Of a stretch of 64,000 bases of DNA, positions 18,621 to 27,240 are shown piece by piece (the stretch's first letter is position 1; each line of letters begins with the position of its first letter). The position numbers were made by a program, and so were the translations under genes. Source of the stretch: Actinobaculum sp. 313 (GTDB lineage: Bacteria; Actinomycetota; Actinomycetes; Actinomycetales; Actinomycetaceae). The stretch covers positions 124,001-188,000 of the forward strand of contig NZ_CP029033.1 of NCBI RefSeq assembly GCF_003073475.1, in the 5' to 3' direction. Under the pieces are notes generated by a model that was not told the origin of the DNA, made no database searches, and saw only the letters and a program-made list of their open reading frames with translations.

Positions 18621-19679
18621 GTGAGAATCACGCCCATGAAGATCGTGTGGGGAGTGCTCGCGGCAGTGGTTGCCGCGGTGGCTTTGGCGAGTGTGCGCCC
18701 GTCGATGATCCCGCAGGTGGCGGAGCTGAGTCTAACGTATCCGTGGGTGGCCGTTGTCGCCGTACGTAGCTGGATCGCGCTCGTACTGGTGGGCGCGGCG
18801 GTATTCTTCTTGATTATCGGCGTCATCCGCCGAGTAATGCTGGGACGTGGCCGGATCGCCTTCACCCTCGCGCTCGCACTGGTTGCCATTGCGGGCCTGC
18901 ATGCTGCCACGCTTTTCAGCCGGGGAATTTCCAATGTAGAGAGCCTTGCGCCCGATCCGGGGATTACCAGTATTTCCAAGGGTGACGGGTCGATTACGGT
19001 CCTGGAGTACAACACGTTGGGAAGTTCGACCGGCGTTAGTGAGCTTGCGGACCTGATCGAGGAGAATGGGGTCGACGTCGTCGCTCTGCCCGAAACATCA
19101 ACGCAGGCCGGTACGGAATTGGTGCAGGAGCTTGCAACGCGCGGTTTGGAGTTCCAGCGTTTTGACACGGACACCTCGGAGTACTCTTCCGACTACCAAT
19201 CGACGGTGCTACTGGTGTCGGCCGAGCTCGGTGAGTATGCGGCGAGTACTCCGTTTGCAGATGCGTCTACCACGACGGCTCCCGCTGTGCTCGCGGTTCC
19301 GGTAGATGGTGAGGGGCCGTCGTTCATGGCTGTTCATCCGATTGCGCCTTCTGCCGAGAAAATCGAGACGTGGCGGGCGGAGATCGAATCGGTATATCGG
19401 CTGTGCGAAGAGGATTCGAATCTCATCATCGCCGGCGACTTCAATTCCACTGCGGATCACGAGGCGGCACTGCGCCTGCCCGTCAGGTGCACCGATGCGG
19501 GTGCCCAGGCGAAGGTAGCGGGGCTGGGGACATGGCCGAGTCGGCTGCCTGCATTGCTCTCCTCGCCGATTGATCGTGTGCTCACCAGCGGCGGTTATGA
19601 GGGCACGGAAGGTGCCGTTGTCAGCGTCGGTAGGTCTGATCACCGTGGGTTGCTGGTGCGATTGACCCCAGCTGGGTAA
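18621..19679 (+). CDS. Membrane-anchored endonuclease/exonuclease/phosphatase-family protein
   Basis: Three N-terminal hydrophobic helices (about residues 5-25, 37-57 and 72-92) precede a domain facing the outside with EEP-fold motifs: LEYNTLGSS, VALPETST (metal-binding Glu), IIAGDFNSTADHEA and VGRSDHRGLLV (catalytic His). These metal-dependent phosphodiesterases act on nucleic acids or phospholipid head groups; the extracytoplasmic placement favours lipid or extracellular nucleic-acid substrates. GTG 18621 is chosen because GGGAGG at 18610-18615 is 5 nt upstream; the earlier ATG at 18531 has no good site. 352 residues. Confidence 0.82.
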   Translation: MRITPMKIVWGVLAAVVAAVALASVRPSMIPQVAELSLTYPWVAVVAVRSWIALVLVGAAVFFLIIGVIRRVMLGRGRIAFTLALALVAIAGLHAATLFSRGISNVESLAPDPGITSISKGDGSITVLEYNTLGSSTGVSELADLIEENGVDVVALPETSTQAGTELVQELATRGLEFQRFDTDTSEYSSDYQSTVLLVSAELGEYAASTPFADASTTTAPAVLAVPVDGEGPSFMAVHPIAPSAEKIETWRAEIESVYRLCEEDSNLIIAGDFNSTADHEAALRLPVRCTDAGAQAKVAGLGTWPSRLPALLSSPIDRVLTSGGYEGTEGAVVSVGRSDHRGLLVRLTPAG

Positions 19680-19804
19680 AGACGATGCCAATTGATAGGG
19701 ACGGGTGGATAGTGCGCGATACACCGGCGTTGCGGCTGACGGGTTGCAAGAGTCACTGACGGCTACCGATCAACGGGCGGCGGGATCTCCGTCGGGTTGT
19801 CGGG

Positions 19805-20212
19805 TTAGTCTTCTTTGTAGTTGGTGATGTCTGGGATGGGGGTGTAGGTTCCGCCTGCTCGGACGCCTTGTTCCATTCGGGTGAGGCATTCGTCGAGGTA
19901 GGCTTGGAGTGCTTCGGGGGTGAGGTTGAGGGTGGTGGCGGTGTCCTCGTCGATGGCGTTGAGTGCGTTGACGGCGGTGTGGAGGGCGTCGAGTGCGTTG
20001 GTTAGGTCGCGTTCGGTGTCGCGCAGGGCGGTGTCGATGTCTGTTTTGGTCTCGCCATGGTTGGGTGAGTAGAACTGGAGGCGGGGCATGCTCCAGTCGT
20101 CTGCGGGTGCTTGTTCGTAAGAGGAGCGTAGGTCGTTGAATTCGTGGACGACGCCGTCGAGCCAGCTCATGGTGGCGGTGAGTTTCTCGGGGTCGAGTTC
20201 GAGGTCTGCCAT
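19805..20212 (-). CDS. T7SS-associated helical protein, third gene of the esx operon
   Basis: 135-residue acidic protein, mostly helical (LEL..EKLTATMSWLDGVVHEFNDLRSSYEQAP, then a long Asp/Leu/Ala helix around 65-105). It has no WXG motif and I do not recognise a family. It is encoded 86 bp downstream of a WXG100 gene on the same strand, so it is probably exported with, or acts as chaperone for, that pair. The start ATG 20212 was chosen because the upstream extension of the frame is Pro/Arg/Thr-rich shadow sequence. Confidence 0.6.
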   Translation of the reverse strand: MADLELDPEKLTATMSWLDGVVHEFNDLRSSYEQAPADDWSMPRLQFYSPNHGETKTDIDTALRDTERDLTNALDALHTAVNALNAIDEDTATTLNLTPEALQAYLDECLTRMEQGVRAGGTYTPIPDITNYKED

Positions 20213-20298
20213 TGCTGGTCTCGTTTCTTGCTGGTTGCTTGTGGGGTGTGGGGTGGTGTGTGGCCCCGGTGGTGGGGTGGGGCCACACGTGGGGGTGT

Positions 20299-20580
20299 TT
20301 AGCGGAAGCGGTTGGCTGCGCTTTGGTCGGTTTGGAGGTAGTTTTGGCCGGAGGCGGCTACGCGTTGTGAGGCGATGCGCAGGAGGTCGTTGAGTTCTTG
20401 GGCGAGTTTGTCCCATTGGGCTTGGGCTTCGGAGTAGGCGGCTTGGGCGTGGCCGTCCCAGCGTTCCCGGATACCGTTGAGTTTGGACTCGAGGTTGTTG
20501 AGGATGTCATCGATACGCGAGTACGAGCTGGACATGCCCGAAGAGCCGGACTGTAGTCCCTCAAAATTGACTTGAATCAT
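20299..20580 (-). CDS. WXG100 (EsxA-like) protein
   Basis: 93 residues, starting MIQVNFEGLQ. Two helices flank the turn RERWDGHAQAAY, where WDG is the WXG motif followed by a conserved aromatic. The tail (QNYLQTDQSAANRF) is typical of secreted Esx proteins, which leave through the ESX/T7SS machine as helical-hairpin dimers. ATG 20580 has AAGGGAAG upstream. It pairs with the WXG100 gene at 20747. No EccB/C/D/E or mycosin gene is in the window, so the machinery must be elsewhere. Confidence 0.88.
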   Translation of the reverse strand: MIQVNFEGLQSGSSGMSSSYSRIDDILNNLESKLNGIRERWDGHAQAAYSEAQAQWDKLAQELNDLLRIASQRVAASGQNYLQTDQSAANRFR

Positions 20581-20746
20581 GGGTTCGTTTTCTTCCCTTG
20601 GTCGACTCGTGCCGAGAATCTGTGCCGGGCTCTCTCCACGACGGTGGGAATGGAACCGGTGACAGGGGCACGGTGGTATGTGGTTTGGTTTCGTATAGTC
20701 CGACCCCGCCTCACACCAGGCCAGGCCGGATGGGGAGGGGTGGGGG

Positions 20747-21067
20747 TTAGCCGCCCAGGAGGCCTTGCATTTCTCCCCAGGAGGAGGACACGTCGGCTTC
20801 GGTGTCTTCAACTTGGGCGGCGGTGCCGGTCAGGTTGGCGGAGAACTCGTCGAGCACGGCGTAGAGTTTGCTCACTCGCGTGTTCCAGTTTTGTTGGAAG
20901 TTCATGAACGCGGCAGCACCCGAGCCTTTCCAGGCGCTGGCCCAGCCAGCGATTTCGTTTTCTAGGCGGGAGATTTCACCGGTGAGTTCTTCTTTAGCTG
21001 AGGCCACGAGTTGGGCGCCTTCCCGGATCGCACCATCATCGCGTAGCTGGTTGGTGTTGATAGACAA
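20747..21067 (-). CDS. WXG100 (EsxB-like) protein
   Basis: About 106 residues with the WXG turn in ASAWKGSGAAAFMNF, flanked by two amphipathic helices, and a tail ending VSSSWGEMQGLLGG. The start is uncertain: an AGGAG at about 21078-21082 fits the TTG at 21067 (giving MSINTNQLRDD) better than the in-frame GTG at 21076, which is too close to it. It is the first gene of a three-gene esx operon and the likely heterodimer partner of the gene at 20299. Confidence 0.85.
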   Translation of the reverse strand: MSINTNQLRDDGAIREGAQLVASAKEELTGEISRLENEIAGWASAWKGSGAAAFMNFQQNWNTRVSKLYAVLDEFSANLTGTAAQVEDTEADVSSSWGEMQGLLGG

Positions 21068-21222
21068 CGGCCACACACTCCTTCACATAATCCATTGGTG
21101 TCGTGCTTTGCCAGTATGTTGTGTTGCTGTGACGTCCTGCTCGGGCCCGGAGGTGAGCGGGAGTTCTGTCACGTGTTCCTCACCCTAACCAGGCCCCGGC
21201 CCGGCCCGCTAGCCTGCCGGGC

Positions 21223-21236
21223 GGGTATCAATACCC
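21223..21236. promoter_or_regulatory. Palindrome upstream of the esx operon
   Basis: Perfect dyad GGGTATCAATACCC (6-bp arms, CA centre) about 155 bp upstream of the first esx gene. It may be an operator, but no regulator is linked and no second copy was recognised. Confidence 0.3.
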
Positions 21237-21844
21237 ATTGACAACACCAGCCACCCCATGCTAGCCACCCCACCCGGCACGACAGCCGGACGGTGGCCGG
21301 GATACCATCCGGATACTGGTCTCATGCCACGGAATCGTTGCTACCACGCCGGAAACCCGACACGCCCGTCCCCCTTGGCAGGCATGCCCACCCACCGGGC
21401 GTGTACCACGCCGACTAGCGGGCATGACCGTCGACGAGTTACCCACACCACACCCAAATATCCCACCAAGTAAGACGGTCGCGTATCGATCCACGAGACG
21501 ATCGCCGGCGTGGCCTGCGAGACGCCCAGTTCGACGAGTTACGCGATGAACGGTCATTACCGTACTTGTCTCATCGGGCCGCCCACGCGGAGGCAGACCT
21601 GCTCGACCTGTCCAAGGGTAGACCGGACCGGGTAACTCCGCCCGCGCGTAGAGACAGAGCAAGGGGTCACCTACCGCCGCCACCAGTGACCCAGCGGCCC
21701 GCCCACGCACCGAAACGAGCACGTCGCGGTGCATCGGTCCGTCTCCTGCCCAAACTCGTCCGCCAACGCATCGAAACAGGCACAGCCCACAACACGCCAA
21801 CCCCTCAACCGCCAACACCAACGAACGGCATGGTGGTCATGGGG
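21237..21844. other. Gene-poor stretch with possible decayed coding sequence
   Basis: No intact gene is supported. On the plus strand at about 21473-21800 one frame reads as a plausible basic polypeptide (DELRDERSLPYLSHRAAH, then AEADLLDLSKGRPDR, followed by a Pro/Arg/Lys tail) without a start; it may be a remnant of an unidentified gene. On the minus strand at about 21835 an ATG-ACC-ACC start in DUF4352-promoter context is followed by a stop after 11 codons, a relic of a further paralogue. Confidence 0.4.
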
Positions 21845-21961
21845 CTCCGCTCTGCTCCGTGTTGTCGGTCGTTATCGTTCTTCGTTTGTGGCTGGCTGGT
21901 TGGGTCCTGCAGGGTGCGGGAGGCTATCGTTCCTCTTCACTAGTAGCGGGCACTTCTGATC
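21845..21961 (-). repeat. Promoter/leader repeat of DUF4352 genes, copy 1 (orphan)
   Basis: 117 bp identical to 23667-23783 and clearly related to 22778-22906. In the other two copies this element lies just upstream of a minus-strand DUF4352-like gene; here the gene that should follow is missing. It marks a duplicated unit that included the 5' region. Confidence 0.85.
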
Positions 21962-21999
21962 ATGGTGTGGCCGCGAGGTTACGGTGGGTCGGGTTGGGG

Positions 22000-22771
22000 T
22001 TATGGGGTGGTGGTTGGTGTTGACGTCGTCTCTGTTGGTGCGGGGAAGGGGACACTGGTCCATGGTGTCTCGTTGTTCGGGTCGCGCATGTCTTGCATTT
22101 CGATGGTGGTCAGTTCGAAGTCGCCTTCGACTTCGTAGAACAGCCAGCCTTCCCCAGACTCACCGGGGTAGAGCGATGGGACTTTCACGAGGTAGCCGTC
22201 TCCGCGATAGCTGACTCCAACATCGAGATAGCGCGGTTCGTGTCGTTTATGTCCGTTGGTGTAGCCGTCGAGGCGTTCTCCGAGTTCGGTGAAGGGGTCG
22301 GCTTGTTCGTTGCCGGTATTGGTGACGCGGAGTTTGATACCGAGGAACCGGTGACCCTCGATGACGATGTCGACGGGCGGGTCGTAGGTGGTCAAATACT
22401 CGGTCACATCAGGCTTGTACTCTACAACTTCCACACTCCAGTCCCCGATCTGCGTCGCCCCGGAGGTGGGCGAGACCGCGGTGGGCTCCGGGGTGGTCGG
22501 CGTGGGAGCGGGGCCGGTTGAACTGTCGCTAGTGGCTGTCGGTGTGGGCGCGGAGTGCTGTCTGCCGGTGATCATGACCCCGGCGACCACGACGGCGATG
22601 ATGATCAGGCCACCGATGGTTGCCCAGGCCCCAACCAGGCAGACCCCGCCTGGCAGCATGTGAAGTCGCTGTGTTCGGTAGGCCATTCTTCGTACCCGGT
22701 GTGACGGTCGTGTGTGACTGGTGGCCTGTACTGGTGGGGTGTTGCCCGGCCGGTGATGGTGACGTGGTCAA
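22000..22771 (-). pseudogene. DUF4352-like single-pass membrane protein, paralogue 5, frameshifted
   Basis: The N-terminus (TTSPSPAGQHPTSTGHQSH, then LPNTATSHAARRGLPGW) is in one frame from TTG 22771, at the site where paralogues have ATG. The helix (TIGGLIIIAVVVAGVMITG) and folded domain (HRFLGIKLRVTNTG, GEGWLFYEVEGDFELTTIEM) are in another. Removing one base from the CCCC run at 22629-22632 joins them into 256 residues. This is the only disruption in the window caused by an extra rather than a missing base. The ATG-to-TTG change plus the frameshift make true decay more plausible here than elsewhere. Confidence 0.7.
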
Positions 22772-22777
22772 TGAAGT

Positions 22778-22906
22778 CTCCGCTCTGCTCCGTGTTGTCG
22801 GTCGTTGTCGTTCTTCGCTTGTGGCTGGTTGGTTGTTGGCGGCTGGTTGGCTTCGGAGGGTGTGAAAAGCTATCGTTCCTCTTCACTACAGCGTGCACTT
22901 CTGATC
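22778..22906 (-). repeat. Promoter/leader repeat of DUF4352 genes, copy 2 (diverged)
   Basis: Shares the blocks ctccgctctgctccgtgttg, tatcgttcctcttcact and cacttctgatc with the copies at 21845 and 23667, but has substitutions and a short insertion in the middle. It lies directly upstream of paralogue 5 (TTG 22771). Confidence 0.75.
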
Positions 22907-22944
22907 GTGCTGTTGCCGCGCGGTCATGGTGGGTCGGGTTGGGG

Positions 22945-23661
22945 TTATGGGGTGGCGGTTGGTGTTGGTGTGGTGTTGGTGGGTTGTGGGTAGGGGACTT
23001 CGGTCCAGGGTGTGGGGTTGTCGTAGTCGCGTTCGTCGCGCATGTCGATGCCGGTGAGTTTGAAGTCGCCCGCGACTTCGTAGAACAGCCAGCCTTCCCC
23101 GGACTCGCCGGTCTCTAGTCGCGGGACTTTGATGAGGTAGTCGTCGCCCCTGTAGTCGGCGGTGTCTGCTTGGTAGGGCTCGTAGAGCGGGTGTCCGTTG
23201 GTGGTGCCGCGCAGGCGTACGGCGACGGCGATATAGGGGTCGGCCTTGTCTCCGGTGTTGGTGACGCGGAGTTTGATCCCAAGGAACCGTTGACCCGCGA
23301 CGGTGATCTCTACGGGTGGGTCGTAAGTGGTCAAATACTCGGTGACATCAGGCTTGTACTCGAGGACTTCAACGCTCCAGTCCCCGATCTGGGTCACCCC
23401 AGACGTCGGCGAGGGCGTCGGTTCCGGCGTGGCCGTGCTTGGCGTAGGTACTGGGCTTGTCGTGTGGTCACTGATCGCCGGTGTGGGTGCGGCGTGGTCC
23501 CTGCCGGCGATCATGATCCCGGCGATGACGACGGCGATGACGATCAGGCCACCAATGAGCGCCCAGGCCCAACCTGCCAGACCCCGCCGAGTGGTTGTCG
23601 CAGCGGTAGCGCCCCCGGTGGGGTCGGGCGCGTTACTGTGTAGGGCTGGTGGTGTGGGCAT
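22945..23661 (-). CDS. DUF4352-like single-pass membrane protein, paralogue 6
   Basis: 238 residues. A short N-terminal tail (about 30 residues, unlike the long Gln/Gly/Tyr region of paralogues 1-4), one helix (WALIGGLIVIAVVIAGIMIAG), a Thr/Pro linker, then the beta-rich domain with GQRFLGIKLRVTNTGDKAD and GEGWLFYEVAGDFKLTGIDM, ending TNTTPTPTATP. It is intact, unlike its two neighbours, and so serves as the reference for reconstructing them. ATG 23661 directly abuts repeat copy 3. Confidence 0.8.
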   Translation of the reverse strand: MPTPPALHSNAPDPTGGATAATTTRRGLAGWAWALIGGLIVIAVVIAGIMIAGRDHAAPTPAISDHTTSPVPTPSTATPEPTPSPTSGVTQIGDWSVEVLEYKPDVTEYLTTYDPPVEITVAGQRFLGIKLRVTNTGDKADPYIAVAVRLRGTTNGHPLYEPYQADTADYRGDDYLIKVPRLETGESGEGWLFYEVAGDFKLTGIDMRDERDYDNPTPWTEVPYPQPTNTTPTPTATP

Positions 23662-23666
23662 GGGGT

Positions 23667-23783
23667 CTCCGCTCTGCTCCGTGTTGTCGGTCGTTATCGT
23701 TCTTCGTTTGTGGCTGGCTGGTTGGGTCCTGCAGGGTGCGGGAGGCTATCGTTCCTCTTCACTAGTAGCGGGCACTTCTGATC
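23667..23783 (-). repeat. Promoter/leader repeat of DUF4352 genes, copy 3
   Basis: 117 bp identical to 21845-21961. It lies immediately upstream of paralogue 6 and downstream of paralogue 7, so tandem duplication of gene plus 5' region explains the arrangement. Confidence 0.85.
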
Positions 23784-23845
23784 GTGGTGCCGCCGTGAGG
23801 CCAGGTCGTGGTGTGGCAGTGAGGTCATGGTGGGTCGGGTTGGGG

Positions 23846-24612
23846 TTATGGGGTGGTGGTTGGTGTGGGTGTGGCGTTGGCGGGTTGCGGGTAGGGGACT
23901 TCGGTCCAGGGGTGGGGTTGTCGCGGTCGCGTTTGTCTTGCATTTCGATGGTGGTCAGTTCGAAGTCGCCGCGGACTTGGTAGAACAGCCAGCCTTCTCC
24001 GGACTCGCCCGGTTCCAGGTAGCGGACTTCGGCAAGGTAGTCGTCACCCCTGTAGTCGACGGTGTCAATGTAGTATGGTTCGACGACTTTACGTCCCTCG
24101 GTGTAACCATCGAGGCGTTGCCCGAGTTGAGTGTAGGCGTTGGCTCGTTCTCCGGTGTTGGTGACGCGGAGTTTGATGCCGAGGAACCGGTTGTCTTCGA
24201 CTGTTAGTTCGACGGGTGGGTCGTAGGTGGTCAAGTACTCGGTGACATCTGGCTTGTACTCTACAACTTCCACGCTCCAGTCCCCGATCTGCGTCACCCT
24301 GGACGTCGGCGAGGCCGTCGGTTCCGGCATGGTCGGCGTAGATGCGGGGGCGGGGCTAGTCGTGCCGCTACTGGTCGCCGTTGTTGGTGTGGTGTGGTTG
24401 CGTCCGGCGATCATGATACCGGCGATCACGACGGCGATGACGATGAGGGTGCCGAGGAGTGTCCAGGCCCAGCCGGGCAGACCCTGCCGGGCAGCGTGTG
24501 AAGTCGCCGTGTTCGGTAGGTCATTCGTCGTACCCGATGTGTTGGTCGCGTGTGACTGGCGACCCTGACTAGTGGAGTGTGGGAGTTGTGGTCCGGTCGG
24601 TGGTGTGGTCAT
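23846..24612 (-). CDS. DUF4352-like single-pass membrane protein, paralogue 7, C-terminal frameshift
   Basis: N-terminal 60 residues Ser/Thr/His-rich, a helix (WTLLGTLIVIAVVIAGIMIAG), linker and DUF4352-like domain (NRFLGIKLRVTNTGERAN, GEGWLFYQVRGDFELTTIEM). As written the frame continues to 23746 with an unrelated Pro/His-rich tail. Adding one base to the run 23909-23912 restores the family ending NPTPWTEVPYPQP and a stop at 23846-23848, giving 255 residues. The folded domain itself is intact, so the gene may be functional even as written. Confidence 0.75.
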
Positions 24613-24910
24613 GAGGTCTCCGCTCTGCTTGAGTGCTGTGGGTTGTTGTGCTTCTTTGATTGTGTCAGATCACGATGTGGGCCGCATTCTCCACAGTGAT
24701 TTGAGAGTCGTGAAAGCGGCGTGACGGGCCCGTGACCTGCACAAACATGGTGGTGTGCATGTTGAGGGCAAGAAATATGCTTCCGTATCCGCTGGACAAG
24801 ACAACGATGAGCCGTTAGAGTCTGTTGCGTCACAGATGATTGTGGTCCGGGTGCGGGCGGCTCACCGAGTATTGGCTCCGACTGGGACACGAGGGGAGAG
24901 GGGACAGCAG

Positions 24911-26557
24911 ATGGCGAGTCGGGAGCAGCGTGACACGTTGGCGGAGATCGCCACGTTCGACCCGAACGAGGCCCGACACCTCCAGCACATTTACGGGAAG
25001 GTGAGTGAGGGTTTTGAGCAGTTGCGGGGCACGATTGCTCGGCGGATGAATCCGGATGATTTAGGGATTCGTGGCGCGGCGGGCGAAGCGTTTCGCAGCT
25101 CAATGGAGGGTATCCGGAAACGGATGGGCCAGCATGCCGACGACATTCGGGCGATGAGTAAGTCGGCGGAGGTGATTGCGGATGTGACGGAGGTAGCTCG
25201 GCAGGCGCATGAAGAAATCAGTGCGGATACGACGTCGTCGGATGCGGCGTATGTGGCGCAGTCGGGTGCGCTTAATGGTGTTGCGACGGTGAATCCGGGT
25301 GTGGATGTGACGGGGCAGTTGGAGCATGTCCATCAGGCGTATGAGGCTCGTGATAGTGGGTATGAGGAGAAGGCTGCGCGGATGGTGGATTATGTGGGTG
25401 AGGAGGTGGATCGTGCGATTCGCATGCTCCCCAGGAGTGAGAAGGCGGCTCCACGCTCGTATGTGACCTACACGCCGCCGTCGTCTGGTGTGGATGTGTC
25501 GGTGACGGGCCTGCCGAGCGATGGTGGGGCGTCGTATGCGGCGGCGTTGGCGGAGGGCCGCCCGACCGACACGGACCCAGACGTGTCGGATGGTGGTGGG
25601 TCTGTTGTTCCGTCGGTGGGTGCGATTGCTGCTGGTGTGGGCGTGCCGGCTAGTGCGGCGTGGATGTTTTCCTGGTATGCGGGTGAGCGTGTCGAGGGCA
25701 TGGTGGGTACTCCACAAGGCAGGATGATTCGGGCTGATTCGGCGGAGGCACGCTACCTGTATGGTCCGGGTGAAGGTAATCTGATGGACCGGGTCCGGGA
25801 AGCCGGACGCCTCTCGTTCCAGGACAACAACAACCCCACAGGCAGTGCTGCTGGTGCTGCCGGTGCGGCGGGTGCGGCTGCTGGTGCGGCTGGGCTGGCC
25901 CGTGGAGCGGGTGTGCGGTTGAGTAACGCCCAACAGATGGGTATGCGCCCCACCCGTATCCCCCTCTCCGGCCAACCCCAACAAGGAACCGGCACTGGAA
26001 CCCGTGGAACCGGCGTTCGTGGTGGTCAAGCACAGCAAACTGGTGCCCGCGGCACCAGTGCACGGGGCGGCCAGGCCGCTGGTGGTCGTGGGGCTGCCGG
26101 CAACCGTGGCGCCGGGACGGGTGTTCGTGGCGGTCAGGCGCAGCAGGCTGGCGGTCGTGGGACCGGTGCCCGTGGGTCTGGTGTTCGTGGTGTGAATCAG
26201 CAGGCCACTGGCCGTGGCGCGGGTGGTGTCCGTGGTGGCCAGGTGCAGCAGGCTGGCGCCCGTGGTGCGGGCATGCGTGGTGCTGGTCGTGGTCGTAAGA
26301 GGGATGAGCGGGAGCGGACGTGGAGTCCTGAGGTGTGGTGTGCTTTGCGTGGTCGGGAGGTTCCGGATCCGCAGGAGGAGGAACGTCGTAAGGAGGAGGC
26401 GCTGAAGCGGTTGGATGCGGTGTGGTTGAGTCGTCATGGTGCGGAGAGTGTGCGTGAGCGTGAGCGGCGTGAGGCTGAGGAGGCTACCCGTCGTGAAATG
26501 TTCTCCCGCCCCCTCCTGTACTGGCGGCCGCCCCGCGAAGACGGACAACAACAATGA
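24911..26557 (+). CDS. T7SS-type protein with helical N-terminus and Arg-Gly repeat region
   Basis: 548 residues. Residues 1-110 are helical and resemble WXG/PPE-like export domains (GIRGAAGEAFRSSMEGIRKR). Next come an Ala/Gly-rich stretch with a possible hydrophobic segment (about 220-255), an Ala/Gly run, and about 130 residues of repeats of the type GVRGGQAQQ / GARGTGARG, highly basic. The end is a charged helix (EEERRKEEALKRLDAVWLSRHGAESVRERERREAEEATRREM). ATG 24911 follows a purine-rich AGGGGA; in-frame codons upstream to 24755 are not family-like. RG repeats often bind RNA or cell-wall polymers; which applies is unknown. It is the first gene of a plus-strand block with the two genes downstream. 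Confidence 0.7.
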   Translation: MASREQRDTLAEIATFDPNEARHLQHIYGKVSEGFEQLRGTIARRMNPDDLGIRGAAGEAFRSSMEGIRKRMGQHADDIRAMSKSAEVIADVTEVARQAHEEISADTTSSDAAYVAQSGALNGVATVNPGVDVTGQLEHVHQAYEARDSGYEEKAARMVDYVGEEVDRAIRMLPRSEKAAPRSYVTYTPPSSGVDVSVTGLPSDGGASYAAALAEGRPTDTDPDVSDGGGSVVPSVGAIAAGVGVPASAAWMFSWYAGERVEGMVGTPQGRMIRADSAEARYLYGPGEGNLMDRVREAGRLSFQDNNNPTGSAAGAAGAAGAAAGAAGLARGAGVRLSNAQQMGMRPTRIPLSGQPQQGTGTGTRGTGVRGGQAQQTGARGTSARGGQAAGGRGAAGNRGAGTGVRGGQAQQAGGRGTGARGSGVRGVNQQATGRGAGGVRGGQVQQAGARGAGMRGAGRGRKRDERERTWSPEVWCALRGREVPDPQEEERRKEEALKRLDAVWLSRHGAESVRERERREAEEATRREMFSRPLLYWRPPREDGQQQ

Positions 26558-26895
26558 CACCGGCATGTAGTAGTCACGGCTCCCGGTGCCCGCGGGCATG
26601 TGTGCCCGTCGGCCCGGTTAGGCTGTTGGTCGATCCGGCCGTGCCGGGACGGCCGCCATGAGTATGTGGGTCTATGTGGGTCTGCGGCATGTGGCGCGTT
26701 CGCCGGGATCTGGAAGCAGGTGGCGGTCGGACCACGTGCGGGAAGTCCAGGGATGTACTTCGGGCCGTCGAGTACGGTGTGTGCCGCCGCCGTGAGCGTG
26801 CTGGGTCGATTGTTGGGCCAGTCCCCTAGGCGGGTTGGTCCGATGTCTATTAGTGGCGAAATACTCGAGATAACTTTGGCGAGGGAGACATAACG
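26558..26895. other. Intergenic region before the DUF6571-like operon
   Basis: No gene is supported. A GC-rich imperfect hairpin around 26587-26612 (gcccgcgggc, then gtgcccg) may end the upstream transcript. GGGAGA just before ATG 26896 is the likely ribosome-binding site. Confidence 0.4.
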
Positions 26896-27240
26896 ATGAG
26901 TATCGAGTTTGATCGTGAGGCGGTGGGGGTTGCTGCGAACGAGAACTGGCATGATGCGGAAACGTTTGGTGCGATTTCTGCGTTGATTGAGGCCACGGAT
27001 GTTGATGAGTGCGTGTCTGACACGCCTTCTGGTGTGGGTCCGAAGACGAAACAGATGCCTGGCAAGGTTGTGGCGTTTAAGCGGATGATGCGTGATGTGG
27101 TGGCTGAGTTTTCTGATGCGTGTGCGATTTTGGGGTCGGGCACGGATGGTGCGGTAGCGAATTTTGATGAGACGGAGTCTACGGAGTCGCAGTCGTATTT
27201 GGATCTTGAAGCGCGTATGAGTGGCGAGGAGAACGAGTGA
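26896..27240 (+). CDS. Small acidic T7SS-associated protein
   Basis: 114 residues, helical and acidic (DREAVGVAANENWHDAETF, then VVAFKRMMRDVVAEFSDACAIL). It has no WXG motif but the right size for an Esx-like partner or chaperone. Its TGA overlaps the ATG of the next gene (TGATG), a strong sign of stoichiometric expression with the large WXG/DUF6571-like protein. I do not recognise a named family. Confidence 0.65.
   Translation: MSIEFDREAVGVAANENWHDAETFGAISALIEATDVDECVSDTPSGVGPKTKQMPGKVVAFKRMMRDVVAEFSDACAILGSGTDGAVANFDETESTESQSYLDLEARMSGEENE

Noticed and set aside
21261-21821. 186-aa minus-strand ORF between the esx and DUF4352 genes
   Set aside because: Composition is Gly/Arg/Val-rich with no recognisable motif, no ribosome-binding site, and it runs antisense to a more protein-like but start-less frame.
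25100-26599. 499-aa minus-strand ORF opposite the RG-repeat gene
   Set aside because: Antisense of a G+C-rich repeat region; Thr/Arg/His-rich shadow translation. The plus-strand gene has a proper start and a matching neighbourhood.
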